NCBI GenBank assembly: GCA_963855995.1 | Contig: OY979730.1 | Coordinates: 8,471,300 to 8,535,299, forward strand | Origin: Muricea muricata | Lineage: Eukaryota > Cnidaria > Anthozoa > Malacalcyonacea > Plexauridae | Length of the DNA stretch: 64,000 nt | Reading direction: 5' to 3' | Part shown: piece after piece, positions 15,001 through 30,000 of the stretch | How the letters are laid out: every line of letters begins with the position of its first letter | Position numbering within the stretch: position 1 is the stretch's first letter | Notes under the pieces: generated by a model | Databases searched by the model: none | What the model was told of the DNA's origin: nothing | The model's input: only the letters and a program-made list of their open reading frames with translations | Position numbers and translations under genes: made by a program

Positions 15001-18000
15001 TAAAGGATAATTTATGTGTAGTTGTAGAAGTACCATCAGATTTCTTTGTTTATTTTGTAGGCTCCAGGACAGAACATAAGCCCACCGAAACCAAAAGCTA
15101 TCACAAACCTTGTCTCCCACCTTGAGTAAGTAAAGCAACAGTCAGCCTATTCCCGGGCATTACCATCCTTAGGTCGGCTGTGCGAAACGTGAATAGCGCT
15201 CTCCACCGGATAGTGATTTTCTCAAACTTTCTAAACATGTTCTCAGCAACTAGTAAAATCCGCATTAAAGTTCAGCATTTTCGAGTTGAAGTCACTGTTT
15301 ATCTCCTGCCAGGTCAATATCCTTGGTGTCATTGCTTTTTTGCCTTTCTGTGCCAGTTAAAAAATCTCTACCCCGTAGATAGCACCATATTCACCTCTCT
15401 TACAACCGCCCCTTGAAATACACATAAATTACCCTTGCTCCTCTCAGCTACCTCCGTGGCTTATTTGGTGAGAACATTGCATCGGCATGGCAAAGGCCTA
15501 GGTTCGAATCCTGCTAGATGACCTGTAGTTTATGATGAATTTTTCTTTACGTCTTTGAATTTCGACATGTGTGTTATTCCATGCAATCGAGATTAAGACA
15601 CACTTTTCTCTTTTAAGTATTTACTGCATGCATCTCGTTTCTATCAATATCTTGGTACTGTTTTTTTCCCTTTGGGTAGATGTCCTTTTTTATACAACTA
15701 CACATAAACGTCAGGGGGGTGTTGTACGACAGGTCAATAGAGCTATACACCGAATAGTGATTGTATCAAACCTTCTAAACATGTTCTGTAACGGGTAAAA
15801 TCCATATTAAAGTTCGGCTGTTTCGAGTTGAAGTCACTATTCATGTCTTGCGAATTCAATATCTCTGGTGTCATTGCTTTCAATTACCGCAGTAGCTGAA
15901 GTTTGCCTCAAAAGCTAAGGCTTATCAAAGGGGCTTGCATTAATTTTACAAATTTAAAAAATAATAAAAGATAACTTTATAAATTGAACACAAATGAATT
16001 GAGAAAAAAAGACAAACACGCAAAAATAAAGAAGCGACACGTATGCAAAACAAAAATCGTTGGACTATACTAAACAACCTGCAATTTTCTTTAAAGCTTA
16101 ATTGTGATGATCCTTTTAAAATATACTTGAGTTTTTGATTCTCGCTGCTCTCTAGCCATATTTGACCAGAGACATGTGCAGATGAGGTAAGGAGTTCGTT
16201 ACATATACTGCAATTTCATATATGTTTATTGTGTAGAAATGTGTTCAAGCTCTTTCAACATCCTGGAAAGCTTGCACGCACAGATAGCCACACAGCTCTG
16301 CTGATAAACGCCAGTAAGTATTCGGTGGTATGATTTTAGTAATGTTTACATAGCGGATGGCTGTGACGCTGTGTTGTATCGAAATGGCATGCATGCAAGC
16401 TTAAGCTGTAAGCGAGAGACTCGGAGTCAAAATCGACAATCCGTTTCGAAAACTGACGCTGATAGACTCGAGTATATATTCAGATGTACACGAAGTGATC
16501 GGACGTTGTATTTCTTCTTATCAAATGTTTTTGTTCCACAGTATAAACATACTCTTAGAATTAAATAGCTTTTTAAATTTCGCGGTAATTTCAGCTCAAA
16601 AATGGTGACTTTTTCCGCGCGTAATACAAATATATATATAATATGTAAAATTTGCAAACCTCCCAGGACTATATTTTCAGTATTTTATAAAATTTCGCCA
16701 CCACATTTTGCAATTCTACTAATTTTGAGGACCTCTTCCTATAACTGCAGTAAAACATCTCATTCTTCCTGTCTGGTTCGACCATCAGTCGAACTCAAAT
16801 TCGACCATCAGTCGCCTTCAAATTCTCTATATTGCTTGAAAGTTCTCATGTGTCAAGCATACAAGATTGTCGGCTGATCAATAAAAATAAAACAAATCGG
16901 CCACAAAACAGGAATCAGAAAAACCAAACAGTACTTGTTAGTTTACTTAAACATAAGACCGCAGACCAAGGATTTCAGTTGCTCGGTGGAGCGTTGCTGT
17001 CTAGGATCTCAACATTTGGCAGGCTTGTCGCAGAGTTGCAAAAAGCGTTCAACCTTCCTCCGAGTAAAATTTTCAAAGTTTGCAAACCTTCCTCAAAATG
17101 ATGTAAAGTTGGGCTTTCTAAACTGAAGGTCAGAGTGAATCTTGAGAATGAGCATGATTTTCTAGAATAGATCATCATCTACCATTTTTTTGTTATGTTG
17201 GTGTTTAGGATACATTATGCATGTAGTGTTTGACATGAAACCTTCCTCACTGACTGCCCATTTTGCAAACCTTCCTCACGGGTAATACCCGCATACCCGT
17301 GGCTTTTTTGCAACTCTGGCTTGTCGTTGAACATATTAAAAAAAAATAGTGGGGGTAATTAGATATTCGCCCCTCCCAATCGAAAAATTTGAGACATGCG
17401 TGTCCTCTTTTGCGTTTGTAGATTACTTGCAAGATACTTCTTGTTCTTTGTTTAGGTCCAGCAAAAAATACAATCGCTTTCGTCACTGATTTGTGGTTTG
17501 GTAAGAATAGCGCACAGACGAGTAATCAGCTGCCAGCAAGTCACTCGACTCCCATACCTCTGCAGCTTCTGGATTTAGTCACATACCCTGCAAAAAGAGG
17601 GTAAGTGAATGTTTTGCAAAAATACACGGGTGAAAACTACGCATGACAAATCAGTAGACAAGTTGTTACAAATCTGTTCGCGAATTACTAGCATGTTGTG
17701 TTCCCGCACAGTCTCATCCTATTTTGTTGACGCCACTGATCTGGAACTACAACTAGATAAAGCTTCTGTCATGCATTAATGAAGCCAATGGCGGCCATGT
17801 TGGACTATCCACTATAAATTTACATTCGTACTTTTGACGCAGTAGAAGAGGTTTTTACAGTTTTAGGATGTCGGTAGAAGTGGATAAACATTGTGTGATT
17901 AAAAAGTTTTCACAAAATCTCAGTTTCTTTTTAAATTTCTGTCTGAGTAACTAATGAGCGTATAGTCGAAGATGGCCGCCATGAGCTCATTATGAGTTGT

Positions 18001-21000
18001 TTTAAACCTTATCGTTAAACCATTAGAAAATTTGTGGCAAGCTATGCCTTTCCAGTAAATATGAAAAAGACATTTGCTTCATAATTTCGCCAGTTTTTAC
18101 ACGTCGCGACTTGATTTGCGCAAATATTGATCGATAGATATTCTGGCTTCAAAAATGGGTCACTGAATTTAAAAGGGTGCTTTAGCCAGTTTTATTCCGA
18201 TCAATGGTTGACACAAGGTTAGCACAAGCTGTTACTGTAGGTAGTATTTGCAATATGATTCACCGTGGTGTATCAGATACAGACTCAAGCTGAAAGCGAG
18301 AGTTGTATATTATCATATATCTGACACAACACGAACGCGAATGTCGCAAATTGCTTGTGAAACTCTCCAATTTTATCCATCTATAGACAAATTTGGCTAA
18401 CGTTTGTTTATACCCTATTCACATTTTAAGATCACTTACATGCCTAGTTAGTATTATATTAGCTTGTGGCAGCGTAACGGAGAACAAAAGTAACTACGCA
18501 TTTAGAAGTATGGACATGAGTGAATAACTCGTATTCATCACTCGTATGCCTGATTACTTCTGTCCTAATGCACTCTTCCGCAAGCGAGAAAAATGATATC
18601 CAACCATGTGAACAATCCAAAGTTGGGAATTGGGTGGCAACGGAAAAAATATTGTAAGCCAAATTTGTCTATTGGCGTAATAATTTCGAGAATATATCTT
18701 TTATAAGATGAGAAAATCAGAGTTGATGTTTATATGCAAATGAAGAGAAATCTGCAATCAGATATACAGACTTCTTTACGCTCATGATTTATTTTGTGTT
18801 TTCTTCATAAATTAGCTCACAGTGTCAGAATACGCATTCATAAACGCCACAAACTTGTTGCAAGATGTCAATTGTACCACCCAATGCAACACGTTTTTCA
18901 TTTCCAGACTTGTTACAACTTGTTGAAACAATTTGTAGCCACGCTGAGCATAAGTTTGAACAAGGACTTTCCCCTTTAAGCAATCCATTTTATCTTAAAC
19001 CTCCCTAAGAAGTTACGACTCATATAATCGTTGTTTCCACCCCGCCTCCTTCCCTTTTTAATTTCTGGCGAGCTCCGAAGTAGTTCCATGATTATTTTCC
19101 TAGATTAATTTCGTACATTGGAACTCTGATTATAACAAGAAATCCTAACACGACATTATCTTATGTGCTGTTGGAAACATACAGTCGCTTGTTGGCTGAG
19201 AACGATATTCCAGGCATCAGAAACGTTGTAGGTGCGTGTACCAAAAATTGATTTAAGTAATACCTAAAGCACCCGTATGCAGCCGATCTGTATCTGATTT
19301 ACAAACGTGAGTCCGAAAGGCCAGCGGCTGTAAATCAGATCCAGATCCGTATGTGAATGCTTTATCGTACTTATAAAATATCTGGATGAAAACGTTTGTT
19401 TTTCTTTCATGATATCAAAGAAATGAATAATATTTAGCTAGAAAATTAAATTCAAAGTTCATGTAAATCAGGGTAAAATTTTCATCATCCGATTTACAAA
19501 TATTGATTAGATATGTATTTCTTTTGTGTTTTCTTCATAAATTATTAATGATTCTAGAAGTACTGTTAACAACATGAGTAACCATGTCGTATCGGATATA
19601 TACAAACTCGAGCTAAAAGCGAGAGTTGTATATGTCTGATACAACACCCATATATGCGAATATTGTAAATGGCTTATGAAACTCTCCAATTTTATAGATC
19701 TATTGGCGAAGTGATTTTTGTTTTCTTTCAACCAAACTTTTGCAGCTTTTGTTCATATTTCACACAGTTTTGCTTTAGCTCCTTTGGAATTTGCTATAAT
19801 TCCTTTCGAGTCCTTTGGATTTCTTTTGCCATAATTTCTTTGGAGTCCTTTGGATTTCTTTTGCCATAATTTCTTTGGAGTCCTTTGGATTTCTTTTGGA
19901 ATAATTCTTTTAAAGTTGCACTGGAGTGTACCATAAAGATAACTGATGAAGTTGCACAATAAATAAGATAGCCGTATGCCCCTCAACCAATCACTAATCA
20001 ACATGCAGTAGTTTCGTCATACTGATAATAATAAATTTCCTTTATGTTATTCCTAGCCGCTGTTCTTCCCAGTGTATTAAAAAACAAAGCTTGGGGAATC
20101 TTGTACAACTTACTGGAGATGTTCAGCTACAGGCTGCCTTTCATACCCCAAAACTATCGGATTCATCTTATCTCGCATATACATTCTATTGCTGCCATAC
20201 CACACACCAACCAAAACTATCAACTTCATCTATGGTGAGTATTCCTGCTGATTTTAGTCTAATTTAAGAAGTGGATAGGATCAAACTCGCGCTCGAGTGT
20301 GATGTTTTCAGCATGCTGAAACCTTGTAATAAACCTTATAGTAATAGACCTTGGAAGTGCTTACGTCACGCGGTTTTCAATGCATATAAATACAAGGTAA
20401 ATTTTCCCCACATTGCATTGCAATTCATTGTTTAACTCTGGCGTGACGTAAGGACCTCTTAAGTGTATTGCAAATTATGACTGCACCAAATCCTCAAATA
20501 AATGCACGTTTAGCAATAATACTGATGAACATTTTAATTCAAAAACAAATAACCGTATAGACTATATACGGTATTCTAGTATGAAGTATCTAAGTATTGC
20601 CAATCATTTTTGAAAATATTTCAAGAGCTAAACACTGAAAATGCAACCAAAATATCAGTTAAAAGAACAATAGTTTTCAAACAAAAACGTCAACTATCTA
20701 CATCAAATAGTTACTTTGTCGTGGTGTAGGCATGTTTGTAAAGCATTAAGACCAACTTAGGATTCAATATTCATATATGAAAGCGGAAAATATAGCAAAA
20801 TTTTAAAAAAATGTCGAAAATCGTTAGCATATTCGCAATACTCACGACATCACGAATCGCAATTAGGTTAACACCGACGCCGACCAGTTTCCTATCCAGC
20901 TCTTTAACTATCCATGGTTTAGTCTACCCTAAGTCAACCATAGTTATATAGGCAGTTAGGGATAAGCCGACTATTTTTGATAGAAAATATCATTGTTTTA

Positions 21001-24000
21001 TAGCCTGGAAAGCACAGCATTTCGTTTAATCCAAGGTCTTGAAAATCATGTTGTGGAATCTTACTTCACGAAGCACGAGGCGAATGTGGTAGGTTGTAAT
21101 TATTATTATTATCAATTTTTTTAAAAGACGCGCTAGCCTCACATAACAATATGCTGGTTTACAGGAGGGGCGTGTTCATGCAATAAAGAGAAAATATCTG
21201 GAAAAAATATCTTACATTTAAATCAACATGATTCTAAGAAACGTCAGTTTGCAGTACTACGCTTAAATTGGTGAAGCGAAGTGGCTGTCTTCGCCTCCAA
21301 GGAAAGCTCATACCACAGCATTGATGCATTATATTTAAAGTTTCGTTTTAAGAAATTAGTTTTTGGTTTTGGTTTTGAAAGTGCTAGGTCCATGTCATAA
21401 TTTCGTAAATTATATCGTCTCTAAGCCTCACAAGCCTGCCCCTTAAACATGGAGAATAATTTTGATCTAGGATTTAATCTAAAATGTCCACAACCCGTGG
21501 GTTGTGTTGTCGTTTTTTCACAGTTTTACTATATTATTCTTAATTTATATTTCAGCTTGTATCTTCTGAGTCGGAAGAGTTAAATCGTATATTTGTGTTG
21601 AACATTGCGAGAGCGATGCACATTTCAGGTCGGTGTAGTTATATTTGTGTAGTAGAAGAGATAGTTTAGAAATTCATTAAAGTATTACCTATCTTAGTCG
21701 GGCTTTATGCAAAAATATAGTCCTTCATCGTCACGTCTATATTGTGTTTTTGGAAATCCACCAATAGCAATTCTTGAATTGCTCAGTAGATCGTTGGAAC
21801 GGTCAGCTGAAAGATTCAGTATTATTCTAAAAAAAATGTCGATGTTTTGTCGATAAAAAAGTACTTAGTTTTCAACGATTTCTTACCTTAGAATAGTTTA
21901 GCATGAAAATTTGGTGCTATTTATTTGCCCTTTTTGTTCATGCATTTTCCTTTGTTTATTTAATTTGACCAAAAGTATAAATCGTCAAAACGTCAAAGGT
22001 TAGTGCTCAGAGCAGTCGAAGGCAGTCTGCCTCAGAGTTACTGCAGAGGAAATCAATCAGGATGCTTAAAAACATTGGGTTACCAAAGAAATTATACTCA
22101 AAGTCGTTATCCCCCCTGCTCCTCCGGCATAAATCTGCCACTGCATTAATTGTTTTCTCAAATCGTTTTTTTAGGAACAGAACAACATTCATCGCAGTGG
22201 TATGAGGCCATATTTAAAACCATCGTCGAAAAGACACCAATGAAGTATGTCTCTGAAAATTTCAACGTACACAGGAGAAAACGCCACGGACCTGTTACAA
22301 GTTGTCAACAAGTTGTTCCAATTTGGTTACAACTTGGAACAAGCAGTGCGATAAAACTTGTTGACAGCTTGTATGCAGACTTGTTCATCTGTAAGATTTT
22401 TACGTGTGTACTTTGCAACTAAAACTGAACAGTCAACGGCAAAATGTTATCTACTTGAAATATATATAAAAAAGTTGAAATTTTGTAAAACATGTGGCGA
22501 AAAGATTTTAGCGCCATTTGACGTCATCATGATCTGATTTGAACTCGCATCTTCCGGTTTGTAGACCGCCACTCTACCAATTTGAGTTATCGAGTTAACT
22601 GAGATTGGTAGCGAGTCTTATCCAATTTAAGTTAAGTGCACGAGATATTTTCATGACGACTTAACGCTTGTCTTTGAGGACGCGCAGTGTTTCAATTATA
22701 TTTCAGAACCATCCTAGAGATATGAAAAACTAGATTCATATTAATCTGACACTGCAGAAAACAACGAAAAATTTGGTCTTGATCGTTCTCGGAGACGAGC
22801 GTTGAGTCGTCACGATATTTTTTGCACTTAAATTGGATTACAGTCGCTACCAATGTCAGTAGGCTAGATAGCACAATTGACAGAGCGGCGGTCTAAAACT
22901 TAAAGACGCGAGTTCAAACCATGATACAACGAGTTTTTCGTTGTTTTGTGCAGTATCAGATTGAAATAAATGTAAAGTAGTGCCTGCTACATCATCTAGA
23001 TTGTGCTGCATTGGGATACTTGTACATTGAGTGGCATTGTTTTTGATTCTGTTTCTATTTTTGCTTCGTACTCTCCTAAACTGACACATACAACATCTTG
23101 TCTCTCCACAGCTGGTCGAAGCACACACTACAGCATTTCCCGCAATCCATACAGCAATTCTTTATGCAACATTCTGCTACAATGGAAAGTAAACCTGCCT
23201 TAAAGCAAAGAGTTGAAGACGAATATAGCAAGTTTAAAAGTAAGTTTGTAAAGTGATTTGCTAGATGTTTTACTCGAAAAGTAAAAAGTAGCAGTTCAAT
23301 TTTTACTTACGTATAGAAGTCAAAATGTTGCCTGAAATTTTACTTCAGCAAACGTAAAAGTATTACTTGAAATATTACTTGAGCAGAAGAAAAGTATTGG
23401 AAAAATATACTTAAGTGAAAGTGCTACTGATCAATCTTAGCAACCAGTCGGCCAACTGCAATCAAATTTTAGATTCATCAGAAATTTAGTATTCAGCTAT
23501 AAATCTTTCGTGTTATATGAGAGATTTGCATAGATATCTCATATACACTAGATAGCGCATCTGTACATCAAAAAGTGAAGCCAAAAATCTCAGCGGTATC
23601 CCCTCATAACAATAGCCGGCGGCCATATTGGTCGTTCCCACTCATAAAACAAAAATGCTACAGAAAACCCTATACTTTTCTGCATTTTTGTGTTAAATAC
23701 TTTTAGGTGCATAAAAGAGGACTTATTGTCAAGTTTTTCCATTTTCGCAATACAAAATACACAAATTATCATGCTCCGTGAAAACGACCAGCGCCTGCGA
23801 TCTGGCTTCAATTTTCGCCTGCCCACATTGTGGGATGCGCCATCTAGTGTATATGAGATATCTATGGAGATTTGACTTGCCACAAGTCGCTCGTTTATTG
23901 TACGCAGCAAAAAGGGCGCGTTTGAGAAGTGAGAGAGCGAACGACTTGCCTCACTCATGCAAGGTTTTAAGTCTTATCAAGTCTTCTGGCGCGAAGAACA

Positions 24001-27000
24001 ACTGAAATTATGAGGACGTTGACTACTTCAATCTCGCTGCTTTAAGCTGTAAATTGTCGATTCCATAATTTAAGGCTTCCGCGATCTTCAAATCCATCCT
24101 AGCTTAAATCTCAATTATGATATTTTTTTCATAAGGTCGTTAAGACTACGTCATCGGAGAATTTTTGCTCTGACAATTTTTGCTCTGACAATTTTTGCTT
24201 TGATTTATCATACACATCTTATGATGTAAATTTTCTGCTTTTATTGCTCTAGCAGAAATGTTGTGCCAGAAAATTTCTGCTTTCAAGTAATGCAGAAACT
24301 AGTGCAGTGTATTGTAAAGTATTGTCAAAAAAATCGTGTACAAATTCATTTTTTTAAAAAAATTTTTTACCTGAAATACTTTATAGATACATAAAACAAA
24401 ATATTTTTCGGGAACCTTGGAAATGGGACCAGTGGTCCGATAAATTTTCCACCCTGTAATCAAGCCAGAAGGATGTGTGTATTTGCGCTTTGAGCGTCAG
24501 GCGTTGTGGTTTGAGTGATGGCTGCATGCATGGCGTAACCTGGGTAATTACATAAACATTTTTATGTCGTTTTTAGATATGAAATCACAGGCTGAAGTTT
24601 TGAGCCATTTTGCTGAACCCTCTCCTCCCAACATTTTTGTTTGGTGAGTTTCACTAACTGACCTGCGAGAGTATAAGAGCGTAGCTACACACAAAAAAAA
24701 AACCGCCACAGACTTGTTACAAGTTGTCAATTTCGTAAAGTTGCAACTAGTTTGTTAAAGTCATGCTTATTGCAACTTGTCATTTGTTTTTTAGTCTGCA
24801 TTTAGTGTGTCGGTAGACTTGAGTCAAGTCCGTCACTTTGTATAGAGTCCGATGAAGAGAGACGGACTCAATTGTAGTTTAGTCAAATTCAATTTTTTTG
24901 TGCGGAAAATTATGCTAATATAATAGACTTGGGAACAAACCAAGCACAAATTGCAGTTTGGTTATAACAAGTTATGAGGTTTAAGTGAAACAAGTTCGTC
25001 TCTCCCAGGTTATTTCGATTCTTCGGACTCTATTTTGAGGAAGAGGCGAAGTCTTGCCTGTGGATAACAAATTTGCAGAGTCAGTGTTGACTTGTCTTCA
25101 ACAAGTTATCGTAACCCATGCAAACGCACCTTGTTACAAGTTGTCAACATGCAGACTTGTTTGGAAAGCACCGTATAGATTCTAATAAACTCCCGCTCCA
25201 ATAAAGTCCCCATCAACGTATACTTAAACGTCTCTGTCTTGTAGCCTGCCCCCCCCCTTCCCCCTCCTTTCAGGAAGATAAATATACATGTTGTTGGGGC
25301 TACATGAACATGGTCTAAATTTTATCCTGATATTGTGTTTCTGCGTGGGGTTGTAATTATGAACTTTTGAAATAAAAGCTTCCCTAATAATTACCCCCTT
25401 TCCGGAGGGATTTTGATTAAATAAATTGGGGTGTTTTGACAATAAATAAATAGAGCATCTGAACTGAACAAATAAGCCAAACAGCCGTTAGTGACATCAA
25501 GAAAGCAAAGAAAAAGAAAGAGGTGTCTACAAAGCAAAGCAAGCAGCCTTGTTGAAAATTTTGCTCACTACTTATTCGGAATTTCGGATAGTTTTTTAAC
25601 GCTGACGTAAACAAACCATTACATTACATTGTAATCAATCATAGTAGAAAAACCCAAAATTTTGATTGCCATATTAACAAACTTATAATTTTGCTCATTT
25701 TTTTGTATATTCTTGTAATTTTAGTATTATATGGAAATGTCTGTTGGAAACTGGACGTGTGAATCAAATTTGCCTCCAGTATGTTTCAACTTATTTTCGA
25801 TACATTTAATATTTCTGCATGTCAAGTACCAGTTGATCAGAAGTGTTGGAAATTACTGTCATCGTCATGCAAATAGAAATCCATTGTTCGTTACAAACTC
25901 CTCATGAAATATAATTTACTTTTTTTCTGGCATACTTATAAAATTTTCTTCACTAAACATATAATTATTAAAGGGAAATGGCAACAAAAACTTAATTCAT
26001 CTTATTTGAAAGAGGATCAAAAACAATCTGCAGAATTCTATTACAAATTTTAATATTTGTTTTACTTCGGGAGATATCCTCACCTAAATCAACGAACTGT
26101 CCGCCATCTTGGATAAATTTTTGACCTCATTAACAATGTTTTGGTGACGTCACAACAGGGATAAGATATTCAAAGCTACTCCTAAATACCTAACAACAAT
26201 CAAATATTGTTTAAAACCTTTTCAGTTGGTGTTGAAATCCAGACCATGCATTTACCGTACGTGTGGTTATGGGCGCATATTAATCATTGTTTCATATGAA
26301 AATAAAATTGCGTGACCCCAGTTTTGACGTATCATGCATACCCACAAATGGCGGACAAATTAATATTTCTAATCAGAATATCTCACGAAACAAGGCAAAT
26401 ATAAAAATTCTGTAATCTACTTCTATGTATTGCTTTGGAGTCTCCTTCAAATGAGACGATGAAATTTTTTGTTGCTATTTCTATTTAAGTTTCAACATAT
26501 CACGTAAAGAAAAATAAAAGACTAACAAAAACAGGACAATGGAGTTCTATTAGACTGGCTTTTTGCTTACTGTCAGATCAGCTAGTATAATAACAGGGCT
26601 AATGCTTTTTAGTTTAAAATGGAGAAATTGGCTAGTGCCTATACTTTATATAAGTATTTCATTTTTATATGGGTTTATGTCATGATTTCCTGTAAAGTAA
26701 TCTATTTAAAACTCTTCTCTTATAATCAACATCCATTTTACCTTGTATTACTTAAACAGAAAGCTAAAACTAAGAGGGCGAATATAAGCATTGATCAATT
26801 TCTTTGTTTGCTTTACCGATTGTTTTCTAGTCCTGCAAGGGACTTTTTCAACCAGATCTGAGTGGGAGGTTTATATTTAATCCCATGAATTTGTGTATTT
26901 TTTAAATGTGGAGGGGCAGTTTCATTGTGAACTATACTATAAAGAAAATGCCAAAACAATATTCAATGAGGTCAAGAGTGGCCTGATTTTGTGATGTACA

Positions 27001-30000
27001 AATTTACGGCAAAGTGCTCTAAAAATGTTCATTCGTGTTTGAATTAAAGGGAAATGGCAACCAAATTTTAACTCGTCTCATTTAAAAGAGTTACAAAAGC
27101 AATATATAAAGGTCTATTACAAAATTCTTATATCTGTTTTACTTCGGGAGATATATATTAATATATATTAATCCACCATCTTGGATTAGTTTTTACCCTC
27201 ATTAAGTATGTTTTGGTGACGTCACAACAGGGATAAGCCATTTAAAGCGACTCCTAAATACCTACCAACAATCAAATATTGTTCAAAACCTTTTCAGTCC
27301 GTGTTGAAATCAAGGGGGCTAACCGTACGTGCCGTTATGGGCGCATATTAACCATTGTTTCCTAAGAAAATAAAATTGCGTCACCCCAGTTGTGACTTAT
27401 CATGCCGATCCACAAATATACAAGACGGCGGACATCTTAAAATTTCTAATCAAAATATCTCACGAAATAAAGCAGATGTAAAAATTCTGTAGTTGACTTC
27501 TGTATATTGTTTTGAAGCCTCTTTCAAATAAGGTCATTTTAAAATTTTTTGTTCCTATTTCCCTTTAGTCAAAATGTCTTCAGAGCCAGCCGCTAAACCT
27601 TCCTTCTCTATTCGCCTCGCTTCGATCAGACAATATTACTTCGCAAATTTACCCAAAGCGGTTTAACTTTGTTTTTCTTGCTAAACTTTTTTCTTGTCTG
27701 CAATACTGTAGAGTCCTGGAGAAGCTTGGTGCTCGAGCATTGAGCAAACAGATTCGAGTTTTTGCCGATTTCTTAGTTCACGATTATTCCTTACTGTCAA
27801 ATGGTTCTTCTGAAGACCATAATAAGGTATTGGTTAAGGCTGTTTTCAACTTCAAACGTACCGTGGCGAAACGTAGCGTATTTCATTGCTTCATGCATGG
27901 ATACAGTAGAATACGCTACACTACGTTTTGCTGCGGTGCGGTTGAAATAGCAAACGGATTTTACTGTCGGCTTGACGGATTTGGCGAAATACAACCCGAA
28001 AAAGTGATGTCCATCGCTGATATGTGTATTTTCTTTTTTCAGCGTATAACTTGTCTACATGACATGGTTTGGAAATATCACATCGTCAGTATTGACAGAC
28101 TTGTCTTATGTTTGGTAAGACTGATAATAAAGTTTTAAAATGAAGAACGTTGAAATGAAGTGGAGGTGTTGATAAAATATTGCATGGTCAATTTATTTCC
28201 TCGAGTATTTAGTAATTATTCGAATGGAAAATTAATCAATTTTGTGTTGTCCAGTTTCAGTAAATTTTATTTCACAACGTATTAAGCAATAACAAACACA
28301 TACAAAGTAAACACAAAGATAAATATGAGCAATTTTTAAGGAAGTTGATAGATTTTCTATCGAATAAGTTGATCAAACCGAGGAAATGATTTGGTACGTA
28401 ATATTAAAAACACGAGCAGCATTCTTGTATCTGACAGAGCACGAAATGCGAGTATTTTAAATGCCTCCAAAAGCGATTCATTTTATACCCATCTTGTCAG
28501 TTTGCTTAAAAACAATTTTGGGTACGGACGTTGTAGCTATAAGCCGAGAAAAACGGGTCAAAAGTTTTGTCAAAATCTACGCGTGTCCTTATCACAATTT
28601 AACTCCTTCACGGCTATGATTTCCTTTGTGTTCACTGTTTTCCTAGATGTTGCGATACTACGAGTCAAAAGAAGCGCAAGTCTGCAATCTGTTGTTAAGT
28701 TTTCTACTACTGAAGAATCCTGCATTTAGAGACAGAATTCACTCATTTGTTCAAGAGGTGAGAAACTGTTGTTGGATATCTTAATGGGGCAATGTAACCA
28801 TGTGCGCATCTCTTCTGTGTATAACCAAAAAAAACTACGAAATTCTCGAAAACAGCTCGGTGCTTCCCACCGTATAGTGTTTTTCTCAAACTTTCTGGTA
28901 AGCATGTTGAGTGCCCCGTACACAACCCATTCGAATTAAACTTAAAGTCACTTTCTATCTCCTCGGAGTTCAATATCCCTAGTGTCATTGCTTTCATGCC
29001 TTTCTGAGGTAGTCGAAGATATCCTGGAGAAATACTGGAGCAAACGGGTACTCAAGATAGTTTCATGCCTTATTCATGCACTCTTTTGATTACAGGTTCA
29101 ACCTGATTACTGGAAACATATAGACTGGCATCAAAAACACAGAGCTTACCACCAGGTGCAAATGTTGTTTTTTATCGCCTGTTTAATAAAAAAAAGTCGT
29201 CGTAAGTTTCAACGTTTCAAGTATGTGTGATATTTCAATTCTAGGTTCCTTCGATATCTTAAGTGTAATCATGTTTTTAAGCTAAACGCCTTAGTGTTAT
29301 ACAGCGTAATATATTTGTGACCACAATTAACTTGTGGCATACTCTGAGTTTAATATCCACATATTTGACTTATCCATCGTTTAAGCTAAACGCCTTTGAT
29401 ACGAACGGCTTCAAAGCATAAAAAAAATCTTGATATATTACTGTATCCCGGTACAGGAGTCTGTCTGTATACGGAAGAAAGGCGACATGCACTGTCCATC
29501 GTGTGCTGTATTCTTTGTCTATATATAAGAAATGATTTTCAAACTTAAACAAATTTCAAAATAATGTGAAGTTTTTTCTTTTAAATAGAAATATGGAGAA
29601 AAATTTTACTTTGAAGGACTTCGAGAGGCAACCAAAGCCAGCTCACACAACGTTGCATATCTTCCTACTAACTTCGGCAATGTTTGCTTGCGATTCCTTC
29701 CAGTAAGTAAAAAGAATGTCCCGCTGATACTGCATGTGTTTAAATCAACATGCAATCTTTTTAGTTTGTCGATAAGTATGGTTGAAGAAAACATCCGTTG
29801 CTAAATTTTTGATATCATACTTATTCCTGAATTTTTGGGATGCTAAAAAAATCCTCGACGTCACAGAGGATAATGTTTCTTCAATCATTTATGCAAATAC
29901 GTTCAATTTTAAAATTCAAAGTCAAGTTCTATTTTAAATTCAGTTCAGTAAAACTCTTTCTTAACGTACAGATCATCTTCGATCTCAACTTCTTGTGCTT

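Noticed and set aside
16156..16186. Exon-like 31-nt segment (IFDQRHVQM) with AG and GTAAGG borders in MED23 intron 15
   Set aside because: Including it causes a frame stop, whereas exon 15 joins exon 16 directly in phase and aligns with the known protein.
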